A stretch of DNA of 64,000 bases from Roseiarcus sp963816065 (GTDB lineage Bacteria > Pseudomonadota > Alphaproteobacteria > Rhizobiales > Beijerinckiaceae). Position numbers and translations under genes: made by a program. Below the pieces are notes generated by a model. It was not told the DNA's origin. It did not search any database and worked only from the letters and a program-made list of their open reading frames with translations. Below are positions 8,675 through 17,174 of the stretch, one piece after another. Position 1 is the stretch's first letter, and every line of letters begins with the position of its first letter. Location: assembly GCA_963816065.1 (NCBI GenBank), contig CAWFJG010000029.1, positions 372,001 to 436,000 of the forward strand, written 5' to 3'.

Positions 8675-11224
8675 TCAGAAACCGAAGCACTTCCAGACGA
8701 TGACGTCGTTCGCCGCCATGGCGCCGCTGAAGGTGACGGAGGTTGGCGATACGCCCGACTGATTTATAGCGCCGGTCAGCGTCGTCGTATCGTGTGCGTC
8801 GCAGGAATAGCCGTGCGTTTGCGTCGCGGCGAAAGTCAGGATGACCGTGCCCGTGCAGGCCGACGAACTGTTTTTGAAACTGCCGGCTATCTGGCCGCCG
8901 GTCAGCGTCCCGACTGTGCATGATCCCGAGGCGGTCGGCGCAGACGATGCCGCCGACACGCCAAAGGCGCCCGTGACGCCAGTTGTCGTCGATGGTCCTT
9001 CGGACCCCAAGGTCGTGGCGCCGCCGGTCGCAATCTGGATCGCGTCGAGGCCGTTGCTGGCGTCCCTTATGACAAATGGGTTGCCGCTCTCGTTGCCGAC
9101 TTGCCCAACGCGGAAGCCGGAGGAGCCGTTCACCTGGAAGAAGTTCCAGGCGTTGTAGCCGGCGCCAGCCTGAGCGGTCGTGCCGGTGTTCGCGGTCGAC
9201 GAGGTCGAGCCAAAGGTGACGGCGCCGGTCAGGGTCACGGCCTGCGCGCTGATAAGGGGGCGGAAGAGCGTCACGGCGCCGCTCGAACCAGGCTGCGCCT
9301 CGAGCAAGTCGGTCCCGGTGCTGGCGTCGCGGATGCCGAAGGGCGAGCCCGAGACATCGCCGACCTGACCGACGCGAAAGCCCGAGGCGCCCGAAACCTG
9401 ATAGAAACTCCAGGCGTCGGCGCCGACCGGCGCAAAGATCGAGAACGCGGCGCTGCCGGCAAGGCTGGTCAGCGAGGCGTTCGGGGTCGCGAGGGCAAAA
9501 GTCCCTACCGCGTTGCCGTTGATCGCTCCGGCGGTATTGCCGAAGGGCTGCACGGCGTTGGTCAGCAGGTTGGTCGTCACGCTCGCCGCCTCGATGCCCC
9601 AGCCGTGGCCGGCGTTCGCGGTCTTCCATGCAGTGCAGAGTGAATTGAGATTCGCGCTGCCGTTGCCGTTGATCGCTGAAGCCGGGGAAAACAGGACATG
9701 GGTCGTCGCGTCCTGCACATAGACGCCCGAGCCGCAATTGTTATAGATCTTGTTGCCACGCATCTCGACATCGCCGCTGGGCCAGCTTTGGATCACGACG
9801 CCGTGGCCGGTCAGTGTGGAGGCTTCCCAGCCCGCGAGATCGACTGTGCCGCCGGAGGCGAGCGCATCGTTGACGATCACGCCCGCGTTCTGATTGGTGT
9901 CGAAGGCGCAGGTCGAGCCCTGGTTGAACTCCCGATTGGACGTCGCCACGACGGCGTCGTCGATCAGGACCCCCACCAGGTTGTTGTGGACGTTGCTCGA
10001 GTCGCATCGCAGGCCGCCGATGCCGCCCGCCATATGGTAGCCGTTGACGAAGCCCTGCGCGGCTCCGCTGACGACATGGCCGCCGATGTCGCCGCCGAAC
10101 AACAGGAGTTGAGCCGCGCCGCCCTGCGCTGCATTGACCAGCAGGCCGTCTCCGCAGTTCTGCGTCGAGTAAGCGCGCGGGCCATACATCTGGACGCCGC
10201 CGACGCCGTCGAACCAGAAGGCGCCGCACAGGTTGCCGGAGTTCGCAGCCGCCGAATTGACGTCATCGGCGAAGACGTTCGACACCACGCTGTCGAACAT
10301 GCCGTGCAAGTGCAGCGCGAAGCCGCCGGTCATCACCGTGCTCGACATGATGCTGAAATCCGACAGGGTCAGGTGGTTGTGACCGCCGCCGGCCGACTGG
10401 CCAAACGTCACGAGGTCGGTCGTCAGGTGGAGCGAATCGCTCGATCCCTGCGACGCATAGACCGCGCCGGCCGCAAGCGTCAGCGTCGCGCCCGAGATCG
10501 AGGCGACGGAGCCCACATATCGCGATGACGTGGTGTCCCACACGGAAATTGGATAACCAGCCGCCAGCGCCGCCGACACATGGGTCGGCAGCGTCGAGGA
10601 CGACAAGGTCAGGGTCGTCGCCGCGGCGCTCCAGCTCGCGGCGGCCGTCACCACCCCGTTGTAGTCGGTCCCGTTATAAGTGAAGACCGTCGCGCCTGCT
10701 CCGGCGCCGGCCACGCGCAAGCCATTGACCGCGGCGATTTTCACCGGCGACGAGAACAGGCAGTTTCCGGCCGGGGCGACAAGATGAACGTTCGCTGCCG
10801 CCTTGTTGAGCCAGTTCTGGATCGCCATCGTATCGTCGGTCGAGCCATTGCAGGCCGCGCCGAAATCGTTCTTGAGGTTGAAGGTCACGCCGGAGTCGGT
10901 CGCGCGGTTGGCGAGGCTGGTCGCGACCGGGGCGCCGGCGCCGCTGATATTGGCGGCCCCCATTGCCGGCGCCGTGAGGCACGGGGAGCCCGCGTCCTGG
11001 ATGCCGTTCGCGCCCCACGAGAGGCAATTGCCCTGCGCTGCGGATCCGCCGAGCAGCGTAACGCCGCCATTTGAATTCGCAGGGTTGGCAAGCGCCGCCG
11101 GAAGACCTGCCCCGAGGGCCATGCTCGAGCCAGGCGTCGTCGGCGTCATAGGCGCGTTGAAGAGTTGCGCGCGGGCCGGCGCAACCAAACTTGCTAGGGC
11201 CAAACAGAGGAGAATGCGCTTCAC
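8675..11224 (-). CDS. Secreted right-handed beta-helix protein 2 (pectate-lyase-3 fold)
   Basis: An intact 849-residue paralogue of the 5797-8335 product. The GTG start at 11224 follows GGAGGCTTTTTC; the signal peptide is VKRILLCLALASLVAPARA. The Pectate_lyase_3 segment FGAACNGSTDDTMAIQNWLN is followed by a beta-helix nearly collinear with paralogue 1 (for example YMAGGIGGLRCDSSNVHNNL). It has an extra N-terminal insertion of about 80 residues (VVTAAASWSAAATTLTLSSS onward) that paralogue 1 lacks, two instead of three FRVGQ/IRD repeats, and the same Cys-bearing C-terminal module ending NDVIVWKCFGF. The uninterrupted frame shows this gene is probably functional. It is exported, presumably to the surface or medium, and is a tandem duplicate with a conserved upstream leader. 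No catalytic residues of pectate lyases can be assigned with confidence. Confidence 0.82.
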   Translation of the reverse strand: MKRILLCLALASLVAPARAQLFNAPMTPTTPGSSMALGAGLPAALANPANSNGGVTLLGGSAAQGNCLSWGANGIQDAGSPCLTAPAMGAANISGAGAPVATSLANRATDSGVTFNLKNDFGAACNGSTDDTMAIQNWLNKAAANVHLVAPAGNCLFSSPVKIAAVNGLRVAGAGAGATVFTYNGTDYNGVVTAAASWSAAATTLTLSSSTLPTHVSAALAAGYPISVWDTTSSRYVGSVASISGATLTLAAGAVYASQGSSDSLHLTTDLVTFGQSAGGGHNHLTLSDFSIMSSTVMTGGFALHLHGMFDSVVSNVFADDVNSAAANSGNLCGAFWFDGVGGVQMYGPRAYSTQNCGDGLLVNAAQGGAAQLLLFGGDIGGHVVSGAAQGFVNGYHMAGGIGGLRCDSSNVHNNLVGVLIDDAVVATSNREFNQGSTCAFDTNQNAGVIVNDALASGGTVDLAGWEASTLTGHGVVIQSWPSGDVEMRGNKIYNNCGSGVYVQDATTHVLFSPASAINGNGSANLNSLCTAWKTANAGHGWGIEAASVTTNLLTNAVQPFGNTAGAINGNAVGTFALATPNASLTSLAGSAAFSIFAPVGADAWSFYQVSGASGFRVGQVGDVSGSPFGIRDASTGTDLLEAQPGSSGAVTLFRPLISAQAVTLTGAVTFGSTSSTANTGTTAQAGAGYNAWNFFQVNGSSGFRVGQVGNESGNPFVIRDASNGLDAIQIATGGATTLGSEGPSTTTGVTGAFGVSAASSAPTASGSCTVGTLTGGQIAGSFKNSSSACTGTVILTFAATQTHGYSCDAHDTTTLTGAINQSGVSPTSVTFSGAMAANDVIVWKCFGF
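9010..9420 (-). repeat. Two C-terminal repeats of about 85 residues in beta-helix protein 2
   Basis: Units start with FYQVSGASGFRVGQ (near 9405) and FFQVNGSSGFRVGQ (near 9145), about 262 bases apart, each followed by an F-x-I-R-D-A-S segment. They correspond to the three units of the paralogue. Confidence 0.65.
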
Positions 11225-11448
11225 GAAAAAGCCTCCGGATCCCGCGTCCCGACAAGCGAGAGCGCGCGGCAAAGCGAGTTGCAAATGGATGAGATCGAGC
11301 AGGAAGCGCGCCGGTTATCGGGGGACGTTGCGCGGTCCGCCAAGACCGACGCGCACGCCGGCCCCGCAGTCAGGCGCGAGAAGCCGCCTTGAGGCAAACC
11401 AACCCACTCTAGTCTGTTTTGCCATATGCGGCGTGATTGGTCAAGAAA
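11225..11448. other. Long leader of beta-helix gene 2
   Basis: About 225 bases without a gene between the start of beta-helix gene 2 and its TTGTTC direct repeat. It resembles the leader at 8336-8556 in length and in short matching blocks near the ribosome site. The promoter itself is not evident. Confidence 0.4.
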
Positions 11449-11465
11449 TTGTTCGCTCTTTGTTC
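11449..11465. promoter_or_regulatory. Direct repeat TTGTTC-N5-TTGTTC upstream of beta-helix gene 2
   Basis: TTGTTC occurs at 11449-11454 and 11460-11465, 225 bases upstream of the start at 11224. It matches the arrangement at 8557-8573 in period (11 bases), orientation and distance. Positions between and around the half-sites differ, so conservation is focused on the repeated hexamer. Confidence 0.5.
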
Positions 11466-11551
11466 CAAAAAGCTCGACGCCGCTTCAAAGTCTGGGCCGG
11501 GCCTCTCGGAATCCGTCAACCCGGGGAACAACTTCATCTTTGGTTAAAATT

Positions 11552-12256
11552 TTAAGTATTGATTGTCGGGAAATATGTCTTGTAGTATTCCTCAAATGTT
11601 CGCAGGAAAATCGTGCTGGTTTCATCGTCCATATCGGACTTGTATCTCTCTCTGACACCTTTGTTGAACTGTATTATGCTCTTCTCCCGGTCGCTAAAAG
11701 TCTCTAGCGCCTTGTCTATTGAAACATCAACCTCCAATTTCTTTGCAATTGCTCTAATTGCATCGCGCGTATCAAATGACACCCAGTCGTATGGGAGTAA
11801 CAACGGATCGCAGTGGTCGACCCAGCTCTGCATTCTTTTGACGGAGTCCTTCAGAGCCTCTATCGAATTGCGTGGCGCAAGAAATTCCGCGTAGGCGTTC
11901 TGTCCCGCCGCTCTCGATCTCGCGCCATGATCGATCAGCGACAGAGCCACCTCGCGCAGGTCACGGTAGGAAACGAACACTTTTGATCGGCCCTGCTTCA
12001 CGAGGTCGATCGCCTCTTTCGTCGCCGCCCCGTGGGTCTTGATGACGGCGGTGCGGGCGCCGATTTCTTCCTGCACCAGGGCAAGGTTGGGGCCGGACAC
12101 GGGATCAATCGCGTCCTCGGGGGCGTCCGAGCCCTTCGAACGCCAAGTCAAGGTCGCGACATCCTTGCCGCCGAGGATTGCGATCCGTTTCACCAGCTGC
12201 CAGGAAAAGCTGCTCGCACTCTTCGCAACGCCAAAACAGATGATAATGTCACCCAA
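11552..12256 (-). CDS. Sulfotransferase-like P-loop protein
   Basis: A 234-residue protein. The N-terminal IIICFGVAKSASSFSWQLVK resembles the 5' phosphosulfate loop of sulfotransferases, and the central KVFVSYRDLREVALSLI resembles the 3' phosphate-binding segment. These enzymes transfer sulfate from PAPS to sugars or other acceptors. The start is a TTG at 12254-12256 preceded by GGAGGACTTAACC; no ATG is available at the expected position. The 3' half is distinctly AT-rich compared with neighbours, suggesting acquisition. Together with the beta-helix proteins and glycoside hydrolase it fits a glycan-modification locus. A related nucleotide-binding protein without sulfotransferase activity cannot be excluded. 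Confidence 0.65.
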   Translation of the reverse strand: MGDIIICFGVAKSASSFSWQLVKRIAILGGKDVATLTWRSKGSDAPEDAIDPVSGPNLALVQEEIGARTAVIKTHGAATKEAIDLVKQGRSKVFVSYRDLREVALSLIDHGARSRAAGQNAYAEFLAPRNSIEALKDSVKRMQSWVDHCDPLLLPYDWVSFDTRDAIRAIAKKLEVDVSIDKALETFSDREKSIIQFNKGVRERYKSDMDDETSTIFLRTFEEYYKTYFPTINT

Positions 12257-12542
12257 AGGTTAAGTCCTCCATAACCTTGCACCAACAAGCAACGCCAATT
12301 GCCTAACCGTCAATCCTACCCTCTTGCGACTTTAACGCTCCGCGCCTCCGCCCCACAACTGTGACTCTGGCGCGCACCTATCCGCCCCGCAAGCCCCTTT
12401 CCGAACCCGGGCGATGGCCAAGAGTTTCGCCAGGCGCCAACGTCGACGGCGGCCGCCAGGGGCCAGCGGATCGTCGATCAAATCGCCATTTGCCGGCTTC
12501 TTCCTGTTTCACTGCAGTGATACCATCATATATATGTTAATA

Positions 12543-12722
12543 TTACTCCGCGAGCCGGTCGCTAAGGCGGGGGTCCAACTCCTTGATTTCGCTGAGCTCG
12601 GTCGATAAACGGCGGTAAGGCGCGGCTCGCGCCCGCCAGCCCGGCCCGTTGAACCGGCGGCCGTCGCGGTCTCGGGAAAGGCAAAATCGTCTTCCATTGT
12701 AATCGGCCGACCGGCGGGGCAT
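12543..12722 (-). CDS. Possible small hypothetical protein, 59 residues
   Basis: A minus-strand ORF begins MPRRSADYNGRRFC at 12722 and ends LSEIKELDPRLSDRLAE before TAA at 12543. The C-terminal part looks coding, but no strong ribosome site precedes the ATG and I know no family for it. It lies divergent to gnd. The surrounding segment (12257-12763) otherwise holds an AT-rich stretch near 12515-12550 and no other gene. Confidence 0.3.
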   Translation of the reverse strand: MPRRSADYNGRRFCLSRDRDGRRFNGPGWRARAAPYRRLSTELSEIKELDPRLSDRLAE

Positions 12723-12763
12723 GGCCTCGCCCGCGCCTCGAGCCGACGCGAAGGAGAGAGCGA

Positions 12764-14201
12764 ATGCCTGATCTGGCGGACATCGGCGTGATGGGTCTGG
12801 CGGTCATGGGCGCCAATCTGGCGCGAAACGCGGCCCGCAAGGGCTTCGGCGTCGCGCTCTTCAACAGGCACTCCGAACGGACGGACGAGCTTGTCGCCGA
12901 GCATGGCGGGGAGGGGCGGTTCCTCCCTGCCCGTGAGCTGCCCGGCTTTGTCGTCAGTCTCAAGCGGCCGCGCGCGATCATCGTCATGGTGCAGGCCGGG
13001 CGGCCGGTCGACGAGGTGATCGAGGAGCTCGTCCCTCATCTCGAGCCGGACGATATCGTGATCGACGGCGGCAATTCCCTGTTCACCGACACGGCGCGCC
13101 GTTACGACGCCTGCGCGGCGAAGCGGATCCGCTATGTCGGCATGGGCGTCTCCGGCGGCGAGGTCGGGGCGCTCGAAGGACCGAGCATGATGCCCGGCGG
13201 GGATCGGGAGGCCTACCAGCGGATTGCGCCGATCCTGAACACGATGGCGGCGCAGGTCGACGGGACCCCGTGCTGCGCGTACATCGGCCCCAAGGGCGCG
13301 GGCCACTACGTCAAGATGGTGCACAACGGCATCGAATACGCCGACATGCAGCTCATCGCCGAGGCCTACGATCTGATGAAGAGCCTGTACGGCCTCGATG
13401 CGCCGTCGATCGCCGAGATCTTCGCCGACTGGAAGCAGGGCGACCTCGACAGCTACCTGATCGAGATCACCGCGGCCGTGCTGAGGAAGACCGATGCGAC
13501 CGGCAAGCCGCTCATCGACGCGATCCTCGACGAAGCCGAGCAGAAGGGCACCGGCCGCTGGACCGCGCAATCGGCCCTGGACCTGGGCGTTCCGCTGACC
13601 GCCATCACCGAAGCCGTGTACGCCCGCGCCCTGTCCGCCCAGCGCGACCGCCGGCTGGAGATGGCGCGCAAGACCTCGCGGGCGTCCTCGGCGCCGCGCA
13701 AGCCCGAGCGGTCTGAGATCGACGCCGTGCGCGACGCCCTCTACGCTTCGAAAATCGTCGCCTACGCCCAGGGTTTCGAACAGATGGCCGTCGCCTCCGG
13801 CGAATTCCATTGGGACCTCAGGCTCGGCGATATGGCGACCATCTGGCGCGGCGGATGCATTATTCGCGCCCGCTTCCTCGACCGGATCAAGGACGCCTAC
13901 GACCGGGGTCCGAAACTCGCCAACCTGCTGATGGACGACTACTTCCTCGGCGCGGCGATGAAAGCGGAAGGCGCCTGGCGGCAGGTGATCGGGCTCGCCG
14001 TCGCGGCGGGGATCCCGACGCCCGCCTTCTCCTCGGCGCTCGCCTATTACGACGGCTTGCGGCGCGCGCGAGGACCCGCCAACCTGCTACAGGGCCTGCG
14101 CGACTATTTCGGCGCCCACACCTACCGTCGAACTCGACAAGCCCGGGCGGTTCCATACGCGCTGGAGCGAGGACGGCGCGGAGGAGAGCGCGGAGCACTG
14201 A
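12764..14201 (+). CDS. gnd: 6-phosphogluconate dehydrogenase, decarboxylating (one frameshift at the C-terminus)
   Basis: Oxidative pentose phosphate enzyme converting 6-phosphogluconate to ribulose 5-phosphate with NADP+. The Rossmann segment IGVMGLAVMGANLARNAA opens the protein, which also has RYVGMGVSGGEVGALEGPSM, the catalytic GPKGAGHYVKMVHNGIEYAD (Lys and Asn of the active site) and FADWKQGDLDSYLIEIT. ATG at 12764 follows GAAGGAGAGAGCG. Near 14133 the frame should change: as written the ORF runs on to 14251 with a foreign Arg-rich tail. Dropping one base gives the normal ending KPGRFHTRWSEDGAEESAEH and a stop at 14199-14201, for about 478 residues. A strong terminator follows. Confidence 0.92.
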
Positions 14202-14217
14202 CGACGGCCGCGTCGAA

Positions 14218-14240
14218 CCCGCCGGTCCGGCGGGTCTTTC
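14218..14240 (+). terminator. Rho-independent terminator of gnd
   Basis: CCCGCCG-GTC-CGGCGGG, a perfect 7-bp stem with a three-base loop, followed by TCTTTC. It lies 17 bases after the corrected gnd stop and immediately before the left end of the ISL3 element. Confidence 0.7.
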
Positions 14241-14242
14241 CA

Positions 14243-15887
14243 GGGCTCTGACTTAAAATCGGTGAAATCTCAGATTCAGCTCGGCTTCATTTCTGATTCG
14301 GAGCCAAGCCATGTTTTCATTCGACTTTTCGCGCCTCGTTCCGGCGGGCCTCTCCGTTGACGGCGTCGAGGATGGCGGGGCCGGCGTGATCATCCGCGCT
14401 CATCGAGAATTGGCTCGGGGCAGATGTCCGGATTGCGGAACATGGAGTGCGCGGGTTCATAGTCGATACATGCGCAAAGTGGACGACTTGCCGATCGGTG
14501 GTCGACGCGTTCGCCTCATCGTCCACGCCCATCGGTACTTTTGCGATGCGTCATCCTGTCCCCGATGCACGTTCGCGGAGCGCTTGGATGGGGCCGTTGC
14601 GCCGAAGGCGCGCAGAACCGGACGGCTTGACGAGATCGTATTCTGCCTGGCCATTGCGCTCGGCGGCCGACCCGCCGCCGCTCTGGCCAAGCGCATCGAG
14701 ATCAAGGTCAGCAACGATACATTGCTGCGCGCAGTCCGGCGCCGCGGTCAGACCCAGCCGTCGCCCCCATCCGTGATCGGCATCGACGATTGGGCTTGGC
14801 GACGCAATTTTCGCTACGGCACGCTGATTTGCGATCTCGAGCGCCACAAGACGATCGCGCTGTTGCCGGACCGAGAACCCGCGACAGCGGAAGCGTGGTT
14901 GAGACACTGGCCCGATATCGCGGTCATCGCGCGCGATCGCGGCGGCGCCTACGCGCTGGCGGCGCAAAGGGCGCTGCCCAACGCCCTCCAAGTCGCCGAT
15001 CGCTGGCATCTCATGGAGAATGCAAGCGCGGCTTTCCTGGACGCCGTCCGCAAGTCGATGCGTCCAATCCGGGCGGCCCTCGGCGCGGCGACCGTCGACC
15101 CCGCGTTGCTGACCGCCTCCGAGCGTCTCCAGTACGAAGGCTATCTGCGCCGCGAGGAGACCAACGCTTCGATCCTGGCGATGGCGGCGGACGGCGCGTC
15201 GATCAAGGAAATCCGGCGCAAGACCGGATACAGTCGCAAGCTCATTCGCGCAGTCCTGCGCGGTCAGAGATCAGATATTTTCCGAACTCGGCAAAGCTCG
15301 CTGGAGCCTTGGCTTCCATGGCTGGACGAGCAATGGGCGGCCGGTCGGCGGAACGGCTCCGAGCTCTGGCGCGATCTCAAGCAACGCGGCTTTCGCGGAT
15401 GCCTCCGGGTCGTGGGCGAATGGGCCGGGCGGCGACGGAGGGCGGAAAAAGCGGAATCGGCTGTCGGTCATGCGCCGTCAGCTCGAACAATCGCGCGTTT
15501 GCTGACAACGGGCCGCGATGATCTGACGAAGGCGGAAACCGTCACCGTCGCCGCAATCGAGAGCGGCGTCACACTCCTCGTCGAGGCGCGCGACCTCATC
15601 GCGGGATTCCAGGACATGATCCGACGCAAGACGACAACCGAACTCGACGCTTGGCTCGATCGCGCCAAAGGCGGTCTCGTCGCCGCGTTCGCGAATGGCC
15701 TGACGAAAGACAAAGCCGCCGTCACCGCCGCGATCGCGTCGCCGTGGTCCAATGGGCAGACCGAGGGGCAAATCTGCAAACTGAAGCTCGTCAAGCGCCA
15801 GATGTACGGGCGCGGCAAAATCGACCTGCTCCAAGCGCGCGTCATCGGCCTCGCATGATGAGATTCACGGAAAATGCGTCAGAGCCC
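14243..15887 (+). mobile_element. ISL3-family insertion sequence
   Basis: Imperfect terminal inverted repeats bound the element. The left end starts GGGCTCTGAC (14243) and the complement of the right end (to 15887) also starts GGGCTCTGAC; both continue with a GTGAA-tCTCA block at about 21-30 bases in. The single transposase gene is intact. I could not see an 8-bp target duplication, so one flank may have been rearranged since insertion. It landed directly behind the gnd terminator. Confidence 0.85.
14311..15858 (+). CDS. ISL3 family transposase
   Basis: An intact 515-residue DDE transposase. It has an N-terminal zinc ribbon (RCPDCGTWSARVHSRYMRKV with a second pair CDASSCPRCTF) and an HTH region. 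The catalytic core has the first Asp in VIGIDDWAWRRNFRYGTLI, the second near VIARDRGGAYALAAQ, and the late acidic segment SNGQTEGQICKLKLVKRQMY. This order is characteristic of ISL3. It lies alone between inverted repeats, and the intact frame suggests it could still be active. Confidence 0.93.
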   Translation: MFSFDFSRLVPAGLSVDGVEDGGAGVIIRAHRELARGRCPDCGTWSARVHSRYMRKVDDLPIGGRRVRLIVHAHRYFCDASSCPRCTFAERLDGAVAPKARRTGRLDEIVFCLAIALGGRPAAALAKRIEIKVSNDTLLRAVRRRGQTQPSPPSVIGIDDWAWRRNFRYGTLICDLERHKTIALLPDREPATAEAWLRHWPDIAVIARDRGGAYALAAQRALPNALQVADRWHLMENASAAFLDAVRKSMRPIRAALGAATVDPALLTASERLQYEGYLRREETNASILAMAADGASIKEIRRKTGYSRKLIRAVLRGQRSDIFRTRQSSLEPWLPWLDEQWAAGRRNGSELWRDLKQRGFRGCLRVVGEWAGRRRRAEKAESAVGHAPSARTIARLLTTGRDDLTKAETVTVAAIESGVTLLVEARDLIAGFQDMIRRKTTTELDAWLDRAKGGLVAAFANGLTKDKAAVTAAIASPWSNGQTEGQICKLKLVKRQMYGRGKIDLLQARVIGLA

Positions 15888-15947
15888 AAAATTGACCCCC
15901 TGAGGGGCGTCATCGGCGTCCAAAAGCTTCAACGGTAAATCCGATCT

Positions 15948-16000
15948 ATGCTGATTCGGGAATCCCCCTCCCAATTCCGCCTATGCGGGAACCGCTCTAG
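15948..16000. repeat. Solo IS630-type end remnant next to the LysR gene
   Basis: Both ends of the IS630 element at 39684-40707 are echoed here in a 50-base stretch. CTGATTCGGGAATCCCC matches the right end of that element. The complement of 15985-16000, CTAGAGCGGTTCCCGC, matches its left end (CTAGAGCGGTTTCCG). There is no transposase between them, so this is a MITE-like or collapsed copy. It abuts the stop codon of the LysR gene exactly. Confidence 0.5.
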
Positions 16001-16912
16001 TTACTCCGCGACGTCCCAATAGGGTTCTGGAGCGAATTGATCGACGAGGAAGTCGACAAAAGATAGTACGGTCGGCAACAGGTGGCGGGAATGGGGATAG
16101 ACTGCACTGATCGTCAGATCCTGCGCTACGAAACTGTCGAGGACAGTCCTCAGCTTTCCGGACAGAACGTCTGGGCCGACAATGAAGGTCGGAAGGTTGG
16201 CAAGGCCGTGCCCGCGAAGCGCTGCGATGCGAAGCGCGTCGCCATTGTTCGCGCTCAGCTGTCCGTGGACGCTGACGCGCCAAGGAGCGCCGTCTGGGGT
16301 GACGAAGCGCCAATCACGCGCGTAAGCGAGATTGCTGTAGAAGAGGCAGACATGAGATTTCAGGTCGTCTGGCGTGTCGGGGGCGCCGTGAGCGGCGAGA
16401 TATTCCGGACTGGCGCAGATGACTCGGCGGGCCGAAGCGACAGTGCGTGAAATCAGACTGGAACTGGGTAGGGTCGTGATCCGGACCGCGACGTCAAATC
16501 GCTCTTCAATGAGATCGACGAACTCGTCATTCATCACAAGATCGACGACTACGTCGGGATAGCTCAATACGAAGTCGCTCAGCGCCGGCATGAGATGACG
16601 ATGGCCGAAGCTCATTGGCGCGCTGATACGCAATTTTCCACGGGGCGACGCCCGCATCTCCTCGACAGCGCGATTGGCGTCTTCGAGATCGGCCAGGATC
16701 CGCGCCGCACGTTCGAAATAGGCGTGTCCGGCTTCGGTCAGGCTCAGGGATCGCGTGGTCCGATGGAGGAGGCGGGCCCCAAGCTCGCTTTCGAGGTCGC
16801 CGACCTGCCGGCTGACCGCGGATTTCGTGATCCGCAGGCGACGAGCGGCCTCGGAAAACGACTGCGCGTCTGCCACGGCCACAAATGCCTTGATCGCGGT
16901 AAGCTGGTCCAT
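16001..16912 (-). CDS. LysR family transcriptional regulator
   Basis: A 303-residue regulator. The N-terminal winged HTH is MDQLTAIKAFVAVADAQSFS followed by AARRLRITKSAVSRQVGDLE, and the remainder is a LysR substrate-binding domain (GKLRISAPMSFGHRHLMPAL at about residue 92). The start at 16912 matches the family; a longer frame to 16966 adds 18 unlikely residues. It belongs to the subgroup that often controls a neighbouring oxidoreductase or efflux gene, but the adjacent sequence is a gene relic, so its target may be lost or distant. Confidence 0.88.
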   Translation of the reverse strand: MDQLTAIKAFVAVADAQSFSEAARRLRITKSAVSRQVGDLESELGARLLHRTTRSLSLTEAGHAYFERAARILADLEDANRAVEEMRASPRGKLRISAPMSFGHRHLMPALSDFVLSYPDVVVDLVMNDEFVDLIEERFDVAVRITTLPSSSLISRTVASARRVICASPEYLAAHGAPDTPDDLKSHVCLFYSNLAYARDWRFVTPDGAPWRVSVHGQLSANNGDALRIAALRGHGLANLPTFIVGPDVLSGKLRTVLDSFVAQDLTISAVYPHSRHLLPTVLSFVDFLVDQFAPEPYWDVAE

Positions 16913-17174
16913 TGTCTTTTTCTGGGTACAGGTAAGCGCCTGCGCTGCTTGTCCCTGGTTTGGCAAGGCCGAGGCTCATCCAATCCCTAAGCGTTCTCGG
17001 TGCATCCATCCCCGGGATCACGTCATATTCCTTGCGGCCAGTTCTTCGATGGTTCGGTCCCTCCCCGGTAAACGCGTTTTCGCGAATCGGCGAACCGCGG
17101 CGCGCCTCGCCGCCAGCAGTCTGTTTGTAGCGCGCCTCGCTCTGACACTGAAAGGGCATTTTGGCGAACCATAG

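Noticed and set aside
12509..13810. 433-codon minus-strand ORF
   Set aside because: It is antisense to gnd, whose reading frame carries all conserved 6-phosphogluconate dehydrogenase motifs.
14235..15895. Target-site duplication of the ISL3 element
   Set aside because: The eight bases flanking each side (TCTTTCCA and AAAATTGA) do not match, so no duplication can be claimed.
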